Numbered from the stretch's first letter, positions 5,397 through 10,479 are shown. The stretch is 11,430 nt of DNA from Candidatus Pacearchaeota archaeon (GCA_023228245.1 JALOBN010000067.1:1-11430); one strand, 5' to 3'. Notes: generated by a model not told the origin, from the letters alone. Numbers and translations are program-made.

Positions 5397-5870
5397 TTAA
5401 CCTTTCAATTTTTCTAACGCCTCCTTCGCCTCATGCCGATATCTCAATCTCTTCTCCTCCGATACCTGATCAGGCCTCAAATGATCGCGATGCAAACTCA
5501 GGATATTGCCATCGGCAACAATCCAGGCTTCTTCTAGCTTGCCTATCCATGCTTGCTGCTCGGCCAATTGTCGCTCCAAGTCCTCCGCGTAATCAATCGC
5601 TTCCAACGCCATATCGCACACATTCATCATGTTTCTATGCCGCATTTCGGTGGCCTGGATATAGAAGTCGAGGGCATCCATGCCGAGCGATTTGAGCCGC
5701 TTGATCTCTTGATCTTTCTTGCGAATTTCCGCTTGCATCTCGTCATCCCACCATCGCAGAATAGCAGACATTAGCGCGCCTGCTGTATAATCTGGGTGAT
5801 TCGTGTTATGGTTATTCGGATACTTTTCTACGATGAATTTTCGCATCTCTTCGATTGGATATGGAATCAT
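5397..5870 (-). CDS. Coiled-coil protein of unknown function, 157 aa
   Basis: Last gene of the second minus-strand operon. The first 40 residues look like a small folded domain (IEEMRKFIVEKYP ... YTAGALMSAILRWW). The rest is almost entirely charged helix (MQAEIRKKDQEIKRLKSL, EAIDYAEDLERQLAEQQ, EAKEALEKLKG), predicting one or more coiled coils. I see no metal-binding or catalytic motif. Start at an ATGA overlap with the 57-aa gene upstream. It ends facing the plus-strand zinc operon with a 6-nt gap. Coiled-coil phage proteins of this size are often structural accessories or host-interaction factors, but nothing here decides that. Confidence 0.75.
   Translation of the reverse strand: MIPYPIEEMRKFIVEKYPNNHNTNHPDYTAGALMSAILRWWDDEMQAEIRKKDQEIKRLKSLGMDALDFYIQATEMRHRNMMNVCDMALEAIDYAEDLERQLAEQQAWIGKLEEAWIVADGNILSLHRDHLRPDQVSEEKRLRYRHEAKEALEKLKG
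5409..5413 (+). terminator. T-run, candidate terminator for the plus-strand zinc operon
   Basis: AATTTTTCT lies about 20 nt after the stop of the 64-aa gene and inside the 3' end of the opposing gene. A five-T run fits an archaeal terminator; the evidence is only position and composition. Confidence 0.35.
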
Positions 5871-6040
5871 GAAATCATCCTCTTAACCTGCCACCAAAGA
5901 TAGCCACATGCAAACAATTGCCCGGCTTTCTCAATCACGACATCGGGCTTAAATGGGGCAGCTCTGAATAGGTCTTCGGCGGTACATGGGTACTTCGCGG
6001 CAATTTCGTAATAAATTTGAGGATATGTTATCTCGCTCAT
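5867..6040 (-). CDS. 57-aa protein, possible small winged-helix fold
   Basis: The sequence MSEITYPQIYYEIAAKYP, then TAEDLFRAAPFKPDVV, then IEKAGQLFACGYLWWQVKR reads as helix, helix, helix, strand. The last part (IEKAxxLxxxGYLWWxVKR) resembles the recognition helix plus wing of a small winged helix-turn-helix. This is a structural guess from pattern alone. Both ends are ATGA overlaps, with the 148-aa gene upstream and the 157-aa gene downstream. The ATGAGCGA start is the same as in four or five other genes here. If it binds DNA it would be a second regulator in the operon. Confidence 0.62.
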   Translation of the reverse strand: MSEITYPQIYYEIAAKYPCTAEDLFRAAPFKPDVVIEKAGQLFACGYLWWQVKRMIS

Positions 6041-6483
6041 AGCAAGCCTCTCAGAACTTCAATCAGTGGCGCGACATCTCCAATTTGCACTTCACAATTC
6101 GCACCATAATCCATCAGAACGACCATGGTGTTCTCGATGGCTTCTTTCTCTTCCTCTGTGATCCTCGGCGGGAGGTCTGCGGATAGTTCCTTAGCCGCCT
6201 CTCGCATGTACCAATCGTAATCGTGCTCCATGCCTTTGCTTTGCCAATCGGGGTCATTTGCAACGCGCTTCAATTTCTCAATTAGCATAATGACTTTGCA
6301 TCGTTCCTCTACCAGTGCAGCGTCTCGCATTTCTGCATAAGCCAGCACTTCCGGCAGCATGACCGACATCTTGTCCGCGAAGTTGATGGCCGCCCATGCG
6401 GTTTCGGTGGCGGTCAATGTAGGATCTCTGATTTTTTGGTCGGTTTCGGCCAAGAGCTGGCGGACTTCTGATAGAATGCTCAT
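6037..6483 (-). CDS. Helical protein of unknown function, 148 aa, with EEKEAI C-terminal module
   Basis: Mostly helical: SILSEVRQLLAETDQKI, then AWAAINFADKMSVMLPEVLAYAEM, then a charged stretch to about 104. The C-terminal 40 residues (ITEEEKEAIENTMVVLMDYG ... APLIEVLRGLL, 108-147) resemble the C-terminus of the 208-aa plus-strand protein (LTAEQKAAINDALYWM ... SVEVLRVML). Both have T-x-E-x-K-x-A-I and a closing x-x-E-V-L-R-x-x-L, so the two genes appear to share a module. Both ends are ATGA overlaps. I see no catalytic motif, and the function is not recognised. Confidence 0.75.
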   Translation of the reverse strand: MSILSEVRQLLAETDQKIRDPTLTATETAWAAINFADKMSVMLPEVLAYAEMRDAALVEERCKVIMLIEKLKRVANDPDWQSKGMEHDYDWYMREAAKELSADLPPRITEEEKEAIENTMVVLMDYGANCEVQIGDVAPLIEVLRGLL

Positions 6484-6638
6484 GATTCTTCCCCCGCATA
6501 CACAATATATCCCCTCATATCTCCCTTAAACGTCGTACATTCCCGGAAGAACCAGCTAAATATCCTCAGCATTTTCTCCGCTTGGACAGTTCCATAGGCG
6601 GACATGTCGAATTCGATTACTGCTTTGAGTGGCTTCAT
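6480..6638 (-). CDS. 52-aa protein of unknown function
   Basis: Short protein beginning KPLKAVIEFDMSAYG and continuing TVQAEKMLRIFSWFFREC, then GDMRGYIVYAGEES. It looks like strand, helix, strand, a compact alpha/beta fold. The start at 6638 is favoured over the in-frame ATG at 6668: it overlaps the previous stop as ATGA and has GGAGG 7 nt upstream. The stop forms an ATGA overlap with the 148-aa gene. A single Cys and no obvious motif are present. The function is not recognised. Confidence 0.68.
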   Translation of the reverse strand: MKPLKAVIEFDMSAYGTVQAEKMLRIFSWFFRECTTFKGDMRGYIVYAGEES

Positions 6639-6781
6639 TGGGTGGCCTCCGCTTTCTTCTCGAAGCATGGCTCATGATTCCCTTTATATGGATATCCGCC
6701 AAATGCCTTGCAATGCCCGAATCCTTGGGGATCTTCCTCTTCAAAATCTTTGCACGATCCACATCGATTATTGAGATTCAT
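6635..6781 (-). CDS. 48-aa four-Cys microprotein
   Basis: Cys layout is C7-x2-C10-x13-C24-x14-C39-F40 (CGSCKDF ... FGHCKAF ... EPCFEKK). This CxxCxxF ... GxC ... C-x-F pattern recurs in tiny phage and archaeal-virus proteins and predicts a single zinc or other metal site. The start at 6781 overlaps the previous stop as ATGA. The stop overlaps the next start as ATGA. A related layout is found in the 52-aa protein at 11052-11210. The function is unknown. Confidence 0.7.
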   Translation of the reverse strand: MNLNNRCGSCKDFEEEDPQGFGHCKAFGGYPYKGNHEPCFEKKAEATQ

Positions 6782-7083
6782 TCATTGGCCTCCATCAAGC
6801 TTGCTGCCTTCTGCATTCTGACAAGCACCTCTTCCAATTCCATATAATCCGCCTTACTTATCTCGCTTTCAAAATCGCATGGGGCGATAATATTGATTTG
6901 AGATAGGAAGAATTGCAGGGTTTCGGCGTCGCCTGCCTGGAATTGGCTCAACACTTTCAGCATCTTTGGCGCAGTCGCTTGTAGTTGCTCCAAAAATGCG
7001 AAGATTGTGCAATCATGGTCTGCATCGCGGGCTTTCTCAAGTTCTGCCAGCCGCTTTGTAGCGGCAATAAGCGATTCACTCAT
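6778..7083 (-). CDS. Helical protein of unknown function, 101 aa
   Basis: Acidic, mostly helical protein: LIAATKRLAELEKARDAD, then FAFLEQLQATAPKMLKVLSQ, then a middle segment with NIIAPCDFE, then YMELEEVLVRMQKAASLMEA. This predicts a short coiled coil at each end. No motif is recognised. It overlaps the preceding gene by 8 nt (ATGAGTGA) rather than 4, and its stop forms an ATGA overlap with the 48-aa gene. Part of the tightly coupled twelve-gene minus-strand operon. The function is unknown. Confidence 0.73.
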   Translation of the reverse strand: MSESLIAATKRLAELEKARDADHDCTIFAFLEQLQATAPKMLKVLSQFQAGDAETLQFFLSQINIIAPCDFESEISKADYMELEEVLVRMQKAASLMEANE

Positions 7084-7270
7084 GTTTCAACCGCCTAATC
7101 GCCTCTTCCGCGTCCATTTGAAGCCACGAAGATACCAATTTCTCCAAATGGCTTCCAACCATCATAGTCCACGCCAGGGTGCCATATCCGGCCTTGTCGG
7201 CCAGAAGTTGGGGCAGTTTGTCGTTCCAGATAATCAGTTCTGGGGTGGTCATTGATTCGACTTTCTTCAT
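7076..7270 (-). CDS. 64-aa protein with TPELIxWN module, shared with the plus-strand 208-aa protein
   Basis: Almost the whole protein is one module: TTPELIIWNDKLPQLL (8-23), AWTMMVGSHLEKLVSSWL (33-50), then AEEAIRRL. The 208-aa plus-strand protein holds the same module at about 59-112 (TPELITWNQELTRLL, LSVGCHLEKFAKSW, MAEQAKHI). Shared positions include T-P-E-L-I-x-W-N, L-L, V-G-x-H-L-E-K and S-W, so the two are related by descent. Start at an ATGA overlap with the 57-aa gene, with AGGAGG upstream. It overlaps the next gene by 8 nt. I know no function for this module. The HLEK and WN residues could be functional or structural. Confidence 0.75.
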   Translation of the reverse strand: MKKVESMTTPELIIWNDKLPQLLADKAGYGTLAWTMMVGSHLEKLVSSWLQMDAEEAIRRLKHE

Positions 7271-7440
7271 GCATCCTCCTGCCGAATAATCAGATCATTC
7301 ATATCATTCAGCACCATTTGCATATTCCGAATTTCGTTTTTCAATGGTAGTAAATCTCGATTATCTACCATCTTGACGCATCTATTCCGCATAGAATGCA
7401 ATTCTGCCAAATAGGCCCGGAACATGCCGATGTCTTTCAT
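7267..7440 (-). CDS. 57-aa protein, second of a tandem related pair
   Basis: The N-terminus MKDIGMFRAYLAELHSMRNR aligns without gaps to that of the preceding gene (MKNITEMRRLIADIHFHRNQ), sharing M-K-x-I ... R ... A-(D/E)-(I/L)-H ... R-N. The remainder (DNRDLLPLKNEIRNM, VLNDMNDLI) is helical and no longer alignable. Most likely an old tandem duplication that diverged. Both ends are ATGA overlaps. A short helical protein with no recognised motif; possibly a dimerising helix bundle. Confidence 0.7.
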   Translation of the reverse strand: MKDIGMFRAYLAELHSMRNRCVKMVDNRDLLPLKNEIRNMQMVLNDMNDLIIRQEDA

Positions 7441-7607
7441 GATTTCTGCTCCTCATTCGCTTGTTTCAACCTAGACAAATCTATCGATGGCTGATTGATC
7501 GTGAAATCGAGCCACGTCTGATCTTTCAAATCGAGCGCTTCTTTCACTTGATTGCGATGGAAGTGGATATCCGCAATCAGGCGGCGCATTTCGGTGATGT
7601 TCTTCAT
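7437..7607 (-). CDS. 56-aa protein, first of a tandem related pair
   Basis: Helical protein with N-terminus MKNITEMRRLIADIHFHRNQ, similar to that of the next gene, followed by VKEALDLKDQTWLDF and a charged tail ending NEEQKS. Start and stop are both ATGA overlaps, with the 91-aa and 57-aa genes. I see no metal site, membrane segment or catalytic motif. The conserved R-x3-(I/L)-A-(D/E)-(I/L)-H-x2-R-N face suggests a functional helix kept in both copies. The function is unknown. Confidence 0.7.
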   Translation of the reverse strand: MKNITEMRRLIADIHFHRNQVKEALDLKDQTWLDFTINQPSIDLSRLKQANEEQKS

Positions 7608-7879
7608 GCGGGCGGCTCCTGCATACCTTCCGCTTCCCTTCTATTATCTCTGGTGCGCGATGCCCGCGCTTCGATCCTGGAAACTTCCGCATTCCAATAG
7701 GATATGATGAAGTCTTTGGCCTGCTGCCAAGTATCGAAATAGCCGCGATCTTCTGAAATCTTGGATTCGCGATGGTTGCCACACAGTCCCGTCTTTATAG
7801 TTACTGTTTTTGCTGATTCCTTTACGATTTCTTTTTGCTTAATTTCGTTAAAGGCCGCCCATGCAAAATATTTAATCAT
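7604..7879 (-). CDS. Small phage-type alpha/beta protein, 91 aa
   Basis: The sequence runs YFAWAAFNEIKQKEIVKES, then KTVTIKTG, then KISEDRGYFDTWQQAKDFI, then a basic helix (ARASRTRDNRREAEG). The order of a strand, K-x-x-V/I-x-K-E-S/T-x-K-T-V-x-I, then Y-F-D-T-W-x-x-A-K-x-F-(L/I) recurs in many very small phage proteins; their role is not established. The start at 7879 was chosen over upstream in-frame ATGs (7894, 7990) because it overlaps the previous stop as ATGA and the longer forms would lie inside the preceding gene. The stop forms an ATGA overlap with the 56-aa gene. Confidence 0.73.
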   Translation of the reverse strand: MIKYFAWAAFNEIKQKEIVKESAKTVTIKTGLCGNHRESKISEDRGYFDTWQQAKDFIISYWNAEVSRIEARASRTRDNRREAEGMQEPPA

Positions 7880-8010
7880 GCTTTGCCCTTCCATGACAAT
7901 TTTACAATTGCCTCTCTTCCGAGCGATGAGCAGAATAGCAGAATTGCCCAATTTGGAATCTCCCAAACGGTTGATGGGGCAACCAGCCACGCGATAAGTT
8001 CAGCGATCAT
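7876..8010 (-). CDS. 44-aa hydrophobic microprotein
   Basis: Begins MIAELIAWLVAPSTVW and continues PNWAILLFCSSLGREAIV. Two short hydrophobic stretches (2-10 and about 21-30) suggest a membrane-associated hairpin or one imperfect transmembrane segment, followed by a basic tail (KLSWKGKA). It overlaps the preceding regulator gene by 11 nt, with GAGGGGAT upstream of the ATG as ribosome-binding sequence. Its stop forms an ATGA overlap with the next gene, which supports its reality. The function is unknown; small membrane proteins of this kind are common in archaeal viruses. Confidence 0.6.
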   Translation of the reverse strand: MIAELIAWLVAPSTVWEIPNWAILLFCSSLGREAIVKLSWKGKA

Positions 8011-8242
8011 GTGATCCCCTCGCCCATGCATCTTTTCCCCGCTCGCTTCGGGCCTCGCTTCGTGCTAATATCATAGTAGTCAGTACGCCATCATCCTTCG
8101 CATACTCTCGCAGATAGATCTCGACCGCTCGCGAGATGATGACATTCTTGTCCATTGTCGATATTCTTGCTTGGGCCATCCAGGCGGCTAATGCGATTTC
8201 AGTCGCTTCTGGAAGGCGAACCTTGGTTATCTTTTCGCTCAT
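8000..8242 (-). CDS. Ribbon-helix-helix transcriptional regulator, 80 aa
   Basis: Residues about 3-48 fit the CopG/Arc/MetJ fold. The strand is EKITKVRLPEA, followed by the helix ALAAWMAQARIS, a turn at TMDKN, and the helix VIISRAVEIYLREYAKD. Alternating residues of the N-terminal strand (K, R) would contact the DNA major groove of a dimer's operator. A basic, Arg-rich tail follows (ARSEARSERGKDAWARGS). First gene of the twelve-gene minus-strand operon. Its ATG lies about 28 nt from the centre of a TATA box, so the mRNA is probably leaderless. An imperfect palindrome (8250-8266) lies between the two, so autorepression is likely. The neighbouring gene does not look like a toxin. Confidence 0.8.
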   Translation of the reverse strand: MSEKITKVRLPEATEIALAAWMAQARISTMDKNVIISRAVEIYLREYAKDDGVLTTMILARSEARSERGKDAWARGSHDR

Positions 8243-8249
8243 GTTGGGT

Positions 8250-8266
8250 GCAGTAGTATCTATTGC
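8250..8266. promoter_or_regulatory. Imperfect palindrome, candidate RHH operator
   Basis: GCAGTAG-TAT-CTATTGC: seven-base arms with one mismatch around a 3-nt centre. It lies between the TATA box and start codon of the ribbon-helix-helix gene, the same location as the AbrB inverted repeat in the other divergent region. Binding by the RHH protein is inferred from position. Confidence 0.5.
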
Positions 8267-8274
8267 TATATAAG
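8266..8274 (-). promoter_or_regulatory. TATA box for the RHH-led operon
   Basis: Minus-strand CTTATATAG. Its centre is about 28 nt upstream of the RHH ATG at 8242, which predicts a transcript starting at or next to the start codon (leaderless). Its edge overlaps the palindrome by one base, so a repressor bound there would hinder TBP/TFB or polymerase. Confidence 0.7.
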
Positions 8275-8285
8275 GATTGCGAGAG

Positions 8286-8311
8286 GCGAAAGGATCTACT
8301 AGAGCGAAAGG
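8286..8311. repeat. Direct repeat of GCGAAAGG, 18-bp period
   Basis: GCGAAAGG occurs at 8286-8293 and 8304-8311, separated by ATCTACTAGA, which contains the near-palindrome TCTA-C-TAGA. The downstream copy sits directly upstream of the plus-strand TATA-like element and may act as its BRE. The upstream copy could be a regulator half-site. Confidence 0.45.
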
Positions 8312-8319
8312 TATTTATG
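8312..8319 (+). promoter_or_regulatory. TATA-like box for the plus-strand block at 8364
   Basis: TATTTATG preceded by purine-rich GCGAAAGG. Expected transcript start is around 8343, giving a short leader with GAGGT (8351-8355) 8 nt before the ATG at 8364. A weaker match than the other TATA boxes here. Confidence 0.55.
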
Positions 8320-8363
8320 CGGGCGAGTGTTATTAGGGATATCGAAGTGTGAGGTTGAAGAAA

Positions 8364-8525
8364 ATGACATTCGTCGCAGATGCAAATGAGATATATGAAG
8401 AGCAGTATGATGAATTCCAAGAAGTCTATGGATGCACGGCAGTTGGCAGGGATGATCTTGTCCGATGTTGCGATTGCACATGGGAGAGTTGCCCAATGAG
8501 AGGAAAGAACAGAGAGGTAGCATAA
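8364..8525 (+). CDS. 53-aa acidic Cys-containing microprotein
   Basis: The N-terminal half is acidic and aromatic (NEIYEEQYDEFQEVYGC). The C-terminal half has a Cys cluster, RCCDCTWESCPMRGK, with C35, C36, C38 and C43. A single metal site is possible, with C23 as a further ligand. The start at 8364 has GAGGT 8 nt upstream in a leader (GAGGTTGAAGAAAATG) close to that of the SWIM gene (GAGGTGCAAAGAAAATG). First gene of the plus-strand block. The stop lies 2 nt before the next start. I recognise no family. Confidence 0.7.
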   Translation: MTFVADANEIYEEQYDEFQEVYGCTAVGRDDLVRCCDCTWESCPMRGKNREVA

Positions 8526-8527
8526 TC

Positions 8528-8662
8528 ATGCCCTCTCTTCTTTCCCCTGCCACCAAACGCCGCCTGCTCGCCAGGCTCTGCCGATTCATCGAGCTGGAAG
8601 AGACCGCACCGGCCTATTATGGGCCAAGGATCTTGAAGATAAGCAATATCTTAGAAATATGA
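8528..8662 (+). CDS. 44-aa basic microprotein
   Basis: Begins MPSLLSPATKRRLLARLCRF and continues IELEETAPAYYGPRIL. A basic amphipathic helix is followed by an acidic segment and a Tyr-Tyr-Gly turn. The start at 8528 was chosen because it lies 2 nt after the previous stop with AGAGGTAG upstream. The in-frame ATG at 8465 would lie inside the preceding gene. A lone helix of this kind could bind nucleic acid or partner protein, but the function is unknown. It is the least certain gene of this block apart from the 31- and 48-aa ones. Confidence 0.58.
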   Translation: MPSLLSPATKRRLLARLCRFIELEETAPAYYGPRILKISNILEI

Positions 8663-8733
8663 TCGCGAAATAACCCCTTCATATCCTCCTTTTCTTAGTC
8701 CCTTTCTGTTGACATTTCTTGTTGAACCGATAC

Positions 8734-8742
8734 CTATTTATA
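8734..8742 (+). promoter_or_regulatory. TATA box within the 8663-8777 intergenic gap
   Basis: CTATTTATA, with a predicted transcript start near 8764, then GGTG (8767-8770) and the ATG at 8778. The 115-nt gap otherwise holds a pyrimidine-rich stretch (CCTCCTTTTCTT, about 8685-8696) that may end the upstream transcript, and GTAGTAT (8759-8765) at the start site. Nothing else is seen in the gap. Confidence 0.65.
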
Positions 8743-8777
8743 GAGACAGTTGCATAGGGTAGTATTGGTGAAATGAC

Positions 8778-8993
8778 ATGACAACCAAAGAAGAACACGA
8801 ATTTGAAACCAAGCAAATGGGCGCAAGCCTGGTAAGACAGATCGACCAGATAACCAAGGAGCTGGGGCAGCTCAAGACATATATTGCCGAAGATCTGCCT
8901 GCCTATGAACATAACATGCCACAGCAGGCATTGATAGATCTCGCCATCCGATACGGTGAATGGGTGGCCATGAAGAGGATCGAGGTGGTCTAA
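8778..8993 (+). CDS. Helical protein of unknown function, 71 aa
   Basis: Mostly helical: EEHEFETKQMGASLVRQIDQ, then ITKELGQLKTYIAEDLPAYE, then ALIDLAIRYGEWVAMKRIEV. The first 40 residues have heptad spacing and may pair as a coiled coil. No motif is recognised. The start is preceded by GGTG with 7 nt spacing; an out-of-frame ATG at 8773 gives nothing. Its stop is directly followed by the next ATG (TAA-ATG). It has its own promoter and therefore leads the main part of the plus-strand block. Confidence 0.7.
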   Translation: MTTKEEHEFETKQMGASLVRQIDQITKELGQLKTYIAEDLPAYEHNMPQQALIDLAIRYGEWVAMKRIEVV

Positions 8994-9284
8994 ATGCTTA
9001 CCCGCATCATATCCGACCCCTCCAACCTTAGCGGCCTAACCAGAAAAGACACGGCCGTCCACTTTTCCCGGCGGCCCAAGTTGACTCAGCTATTAGATGT
9101 GCTGACCACGTGCCCGCGCCTGAAGCGAATCAGCATCTGCCCGACAATTGCCGAGCATTTTGGACAGGCGGCCCGCAAGTTGCTTGAGAGAGAGGGCATC
9201 GAACTGGTGGTCTCGGATGCTGCTTGGGGTGCGAGACATGAGATGTCTGGCGGCTTGGTGGAGATGGGAGAGGATGAAACATGA
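8994..9284 (+). CDS. DUF1699-like protein, 96 aa
   Basis: TAVHFSRRPKLTQLLDVLTT, then CPRLKRISICPTIAE, then LEREGIELVVSDAAWG. This fits my memory of DUF1699, a family of methanogens (notably Methanosarcinales), whose pattern is VHLxFRPS ... LLxLxxxCPxLKxIxIPxS ... GIELxEGDVWGHR. Here the end is SDAAWGARHEM, so the GDVWGHR motif is degenerate. The function of the family is not known to me. It is the best lineage marker in the window and suggests the element shares genes with its methanogen host. Start directly after the previous stop; the stop forms an ATGA overlap with the next gene. Confidence 0.68.
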   Translation: MLTRIISDPSNLSGLTRKDTAVHFSRRPKLTQLLDVLTTCPRLKRISICPTIAEHFGQAARKLLEREGIELVVSDAAWGARHEMSGGLVEMGEDET

Positions 9285-9451
9285 AGTGGCTTACTAATGG
9301 ATGGCTAGAAAACAAGGATGCCGATATTGAAAAATACAAATTTGGTGATCCTTCCAGAAAGATTGTCGTGGGAGAACCGAAAGCAAGCGATGAACTATCG
9401 GTCGAAGAAATGAAAGAGTTGGATATTATCGGATTATATGAGGTGGCCTAA
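9281..9451 (+). CDS. 56-aa acidic protein of unknown function
   Basis: MKWLTNGWLENKDADIEKYK followed by FGDPSRKIVVGEP and a helical tail SVEEMKELDIIGLYEVA. No Cys and no recognised motif. More A-rich than its neighbours, which may mean a different origin. The start is an ATGA overlap with the DUF1699-like gene. The stop is directly followed by the next ATG (TAA-ATG). The junctions are the main support for it being real. Confidence 0.65.
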   Translation: MKWLTNGWLENKDADIEKYKFGDPSRKIVVGEPKASDELSVEEMKELDIIGLYEVA

Positions 9452-9760
9452 ATGACCGACTTTCGCGATGCATTTCTCATCGCTTGGTATGCCTGCCTGC
9501 TCGCGCTCATCTGCCCTGCAATCATGGCCGCCCATGCGCAGGTAAGCATGGAGATCTCCGGCAATGTCACCGGTCAAGGATCACATGAATGGAGCCTGGC
9601 CAATGCGGCAGGATTGATATCGCAGGATGAGAGAGGATCGATCCAGGACTGGAGCTTCCTTTTGGCGTTCCACGGCTATAACGTCCCAAATGTGGGTATC
9701 CTGGTACTGGGTGGGGAGAGATATGAGATAGCGGAGAATGGAAGTTTGGAGGCGATGTGA
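9452..9760 (+). CDS. Secreted or membrane-anchored protein with signal peptide, 102 aa
   Basis: Residues 8-27 form a hydrophobic core (FLIAWYACLLALICPAIMAA) followed by AHA-Q, a plausible signal-peptidase site at about 29/30. A short polar N-terminus with Asp and Arg precedes it. The mature part (about 70 residues) contains SGNVTGQGSHEW, GSIQDWSFLLAFHG and VGILVLGGERYEI, which look like beta strands with N-glycosylation-type Asn (N38-V-T). Likely exported and either released or a cell-surface component. The only clearly exported product in the window. Starts directly after a TAA and ends directly before the next ATG (TGA-ATG). I recognise no family. Confidence 0.72.
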   Translation: MTDFRDAFLIAWYACLLALICPAIMAAHAQVSMEISGNVTGQGSHEWSLANAAGLISQDERGSIQDWSFLLAFHGYNVPNVGILVLGGERYEIAENGSLEAM

Positions 9761-10387
9761 ATGGATTTCGATATTGAGAAAGCCCGCGAGACATGTGATG
9801 AATTGCTACATCCAGGCGAAGATTGCGGCGCAAGTTGCCAATTTTGCGACGAAGCGAAAACCTTGCTGCCCGCTGCATTGGATGAGATCGAGCAGCTTCG
9901 CAAATCCATATCCGAACCACTAGAAGCGTTCGGGACTCCTGAACTCATCACCTGGAATCAGGAGCTTACAAGGCTGCTAGATGTGCCGGAAATTGAGCGT
10001 GGCGGATGGCCGTTCGTGTTGTCGGTGGGCTGTCATTTGGAGAAGTTCGCGAAAAGTTGGAATTCGCAGACGATGGCAGAGCAGGCCAAGCACATTCAGG
10101 CGCTTGAATCCGACCTAAAATATGCACAAGAAGGTTGCCAGCATGGGCGGCAAGAGCATGCAAGATTGGCGGCAATCTTGGGAGAAAGCGACGCATTATA
10201 TGTATTGGCGCAACAAATTGTGGATAGAAATGCAAAGTTTGAGGCCGCGCTGATCGAGCCTGCCAAATTGATGCTGACGGCGGAGCAAAAGGCAGCCATC
10301 AATGACGCACTCTACTGGATGCCAACCCCGAAGTGCGGCGCGTCGGTGGAAGTACTCCGGGTCATGCTGACGGAGGCCAAGCCATGA
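9761..10387 (+). CDS. Multi-module protein carrying TPELIxWN and EQKAAI modules, 208 aa
   Basis: Three parts are visible. Residues 1-50: a Cys-containing helical part (CDELLHPGEDCGASCQFC, then LPAALDEIEQLRK) with four Cys (C12, C22, C26, C29), possibly metal-binding. Residues about 59-112: the TPELIxWN ... VGxHLEK ... SW module also encoded as a stand-alone 64-aa gene at 7076-7270. Residues about 172-204: LTAEQKAAINDALYWM ... SVEVLRVML, resembling the C-terminus of the 148-aa protein (6037-6483). A long helix lies between (113-165). The gene therefore looks like a fusion or parent form of modules found separately in the opposite-strand operon. Start directly after the previous TGA. The stop is an ATGA overlap. 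Confidence 0.8.
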   Translation: MDFDIEKARETCDELLHPGEDCGASCQFCDEAKTLLPAALDEIEQLRKSISEPLEAFGTPELITWNQELTRLLDVPEIERGGWPFVLSVGCHLEKFAKSWNSQTMAEQAKHIQALESDLKYAQEGCQHGRQEHARLAAILGESDALYVLAQQIVDRNAKFEAALIEPAKLMLTAEQKAAINDALYWMPTPKCGASVEVLRVMLTEAKP

Positions 10388-10479
10388 TGCTATACGATTT
10401 TGCATTCAGCTTCGTTCTTGGGGCGGCGATCGGATTCTGGTTCGCCGTATATGCGCGTGCTGAGTGGGGATGGCCATGA
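10384..10479 (+). CDS. 31-aa single-pass membrane microprotein
   Basis: MMLYDFAFSFVLGAAIGFWF followed by AVYARAEWGWP: a hydrophobic helix of about 18 residues (6-23) with small residues in the middle, then Arg/Glu and Trp at the interface. This predicts one transmembrane segment with a very short tail. It begins and ends at ATGA overlaps. Too short to call on sequence alone; the two couplings and clear membrane character support it. Confidence 0.58.
   Translation: MMLYDFAFSFVLGAAIGFWFAVYARAEWGWP

Noticed and set aside
8465..8527. Longer start of the 44-aa basic protein
   Set aside because: It lies inside the 53-aa gene; the start at 8528 is 2 nt after that stop with a ribosome-binding sequence.
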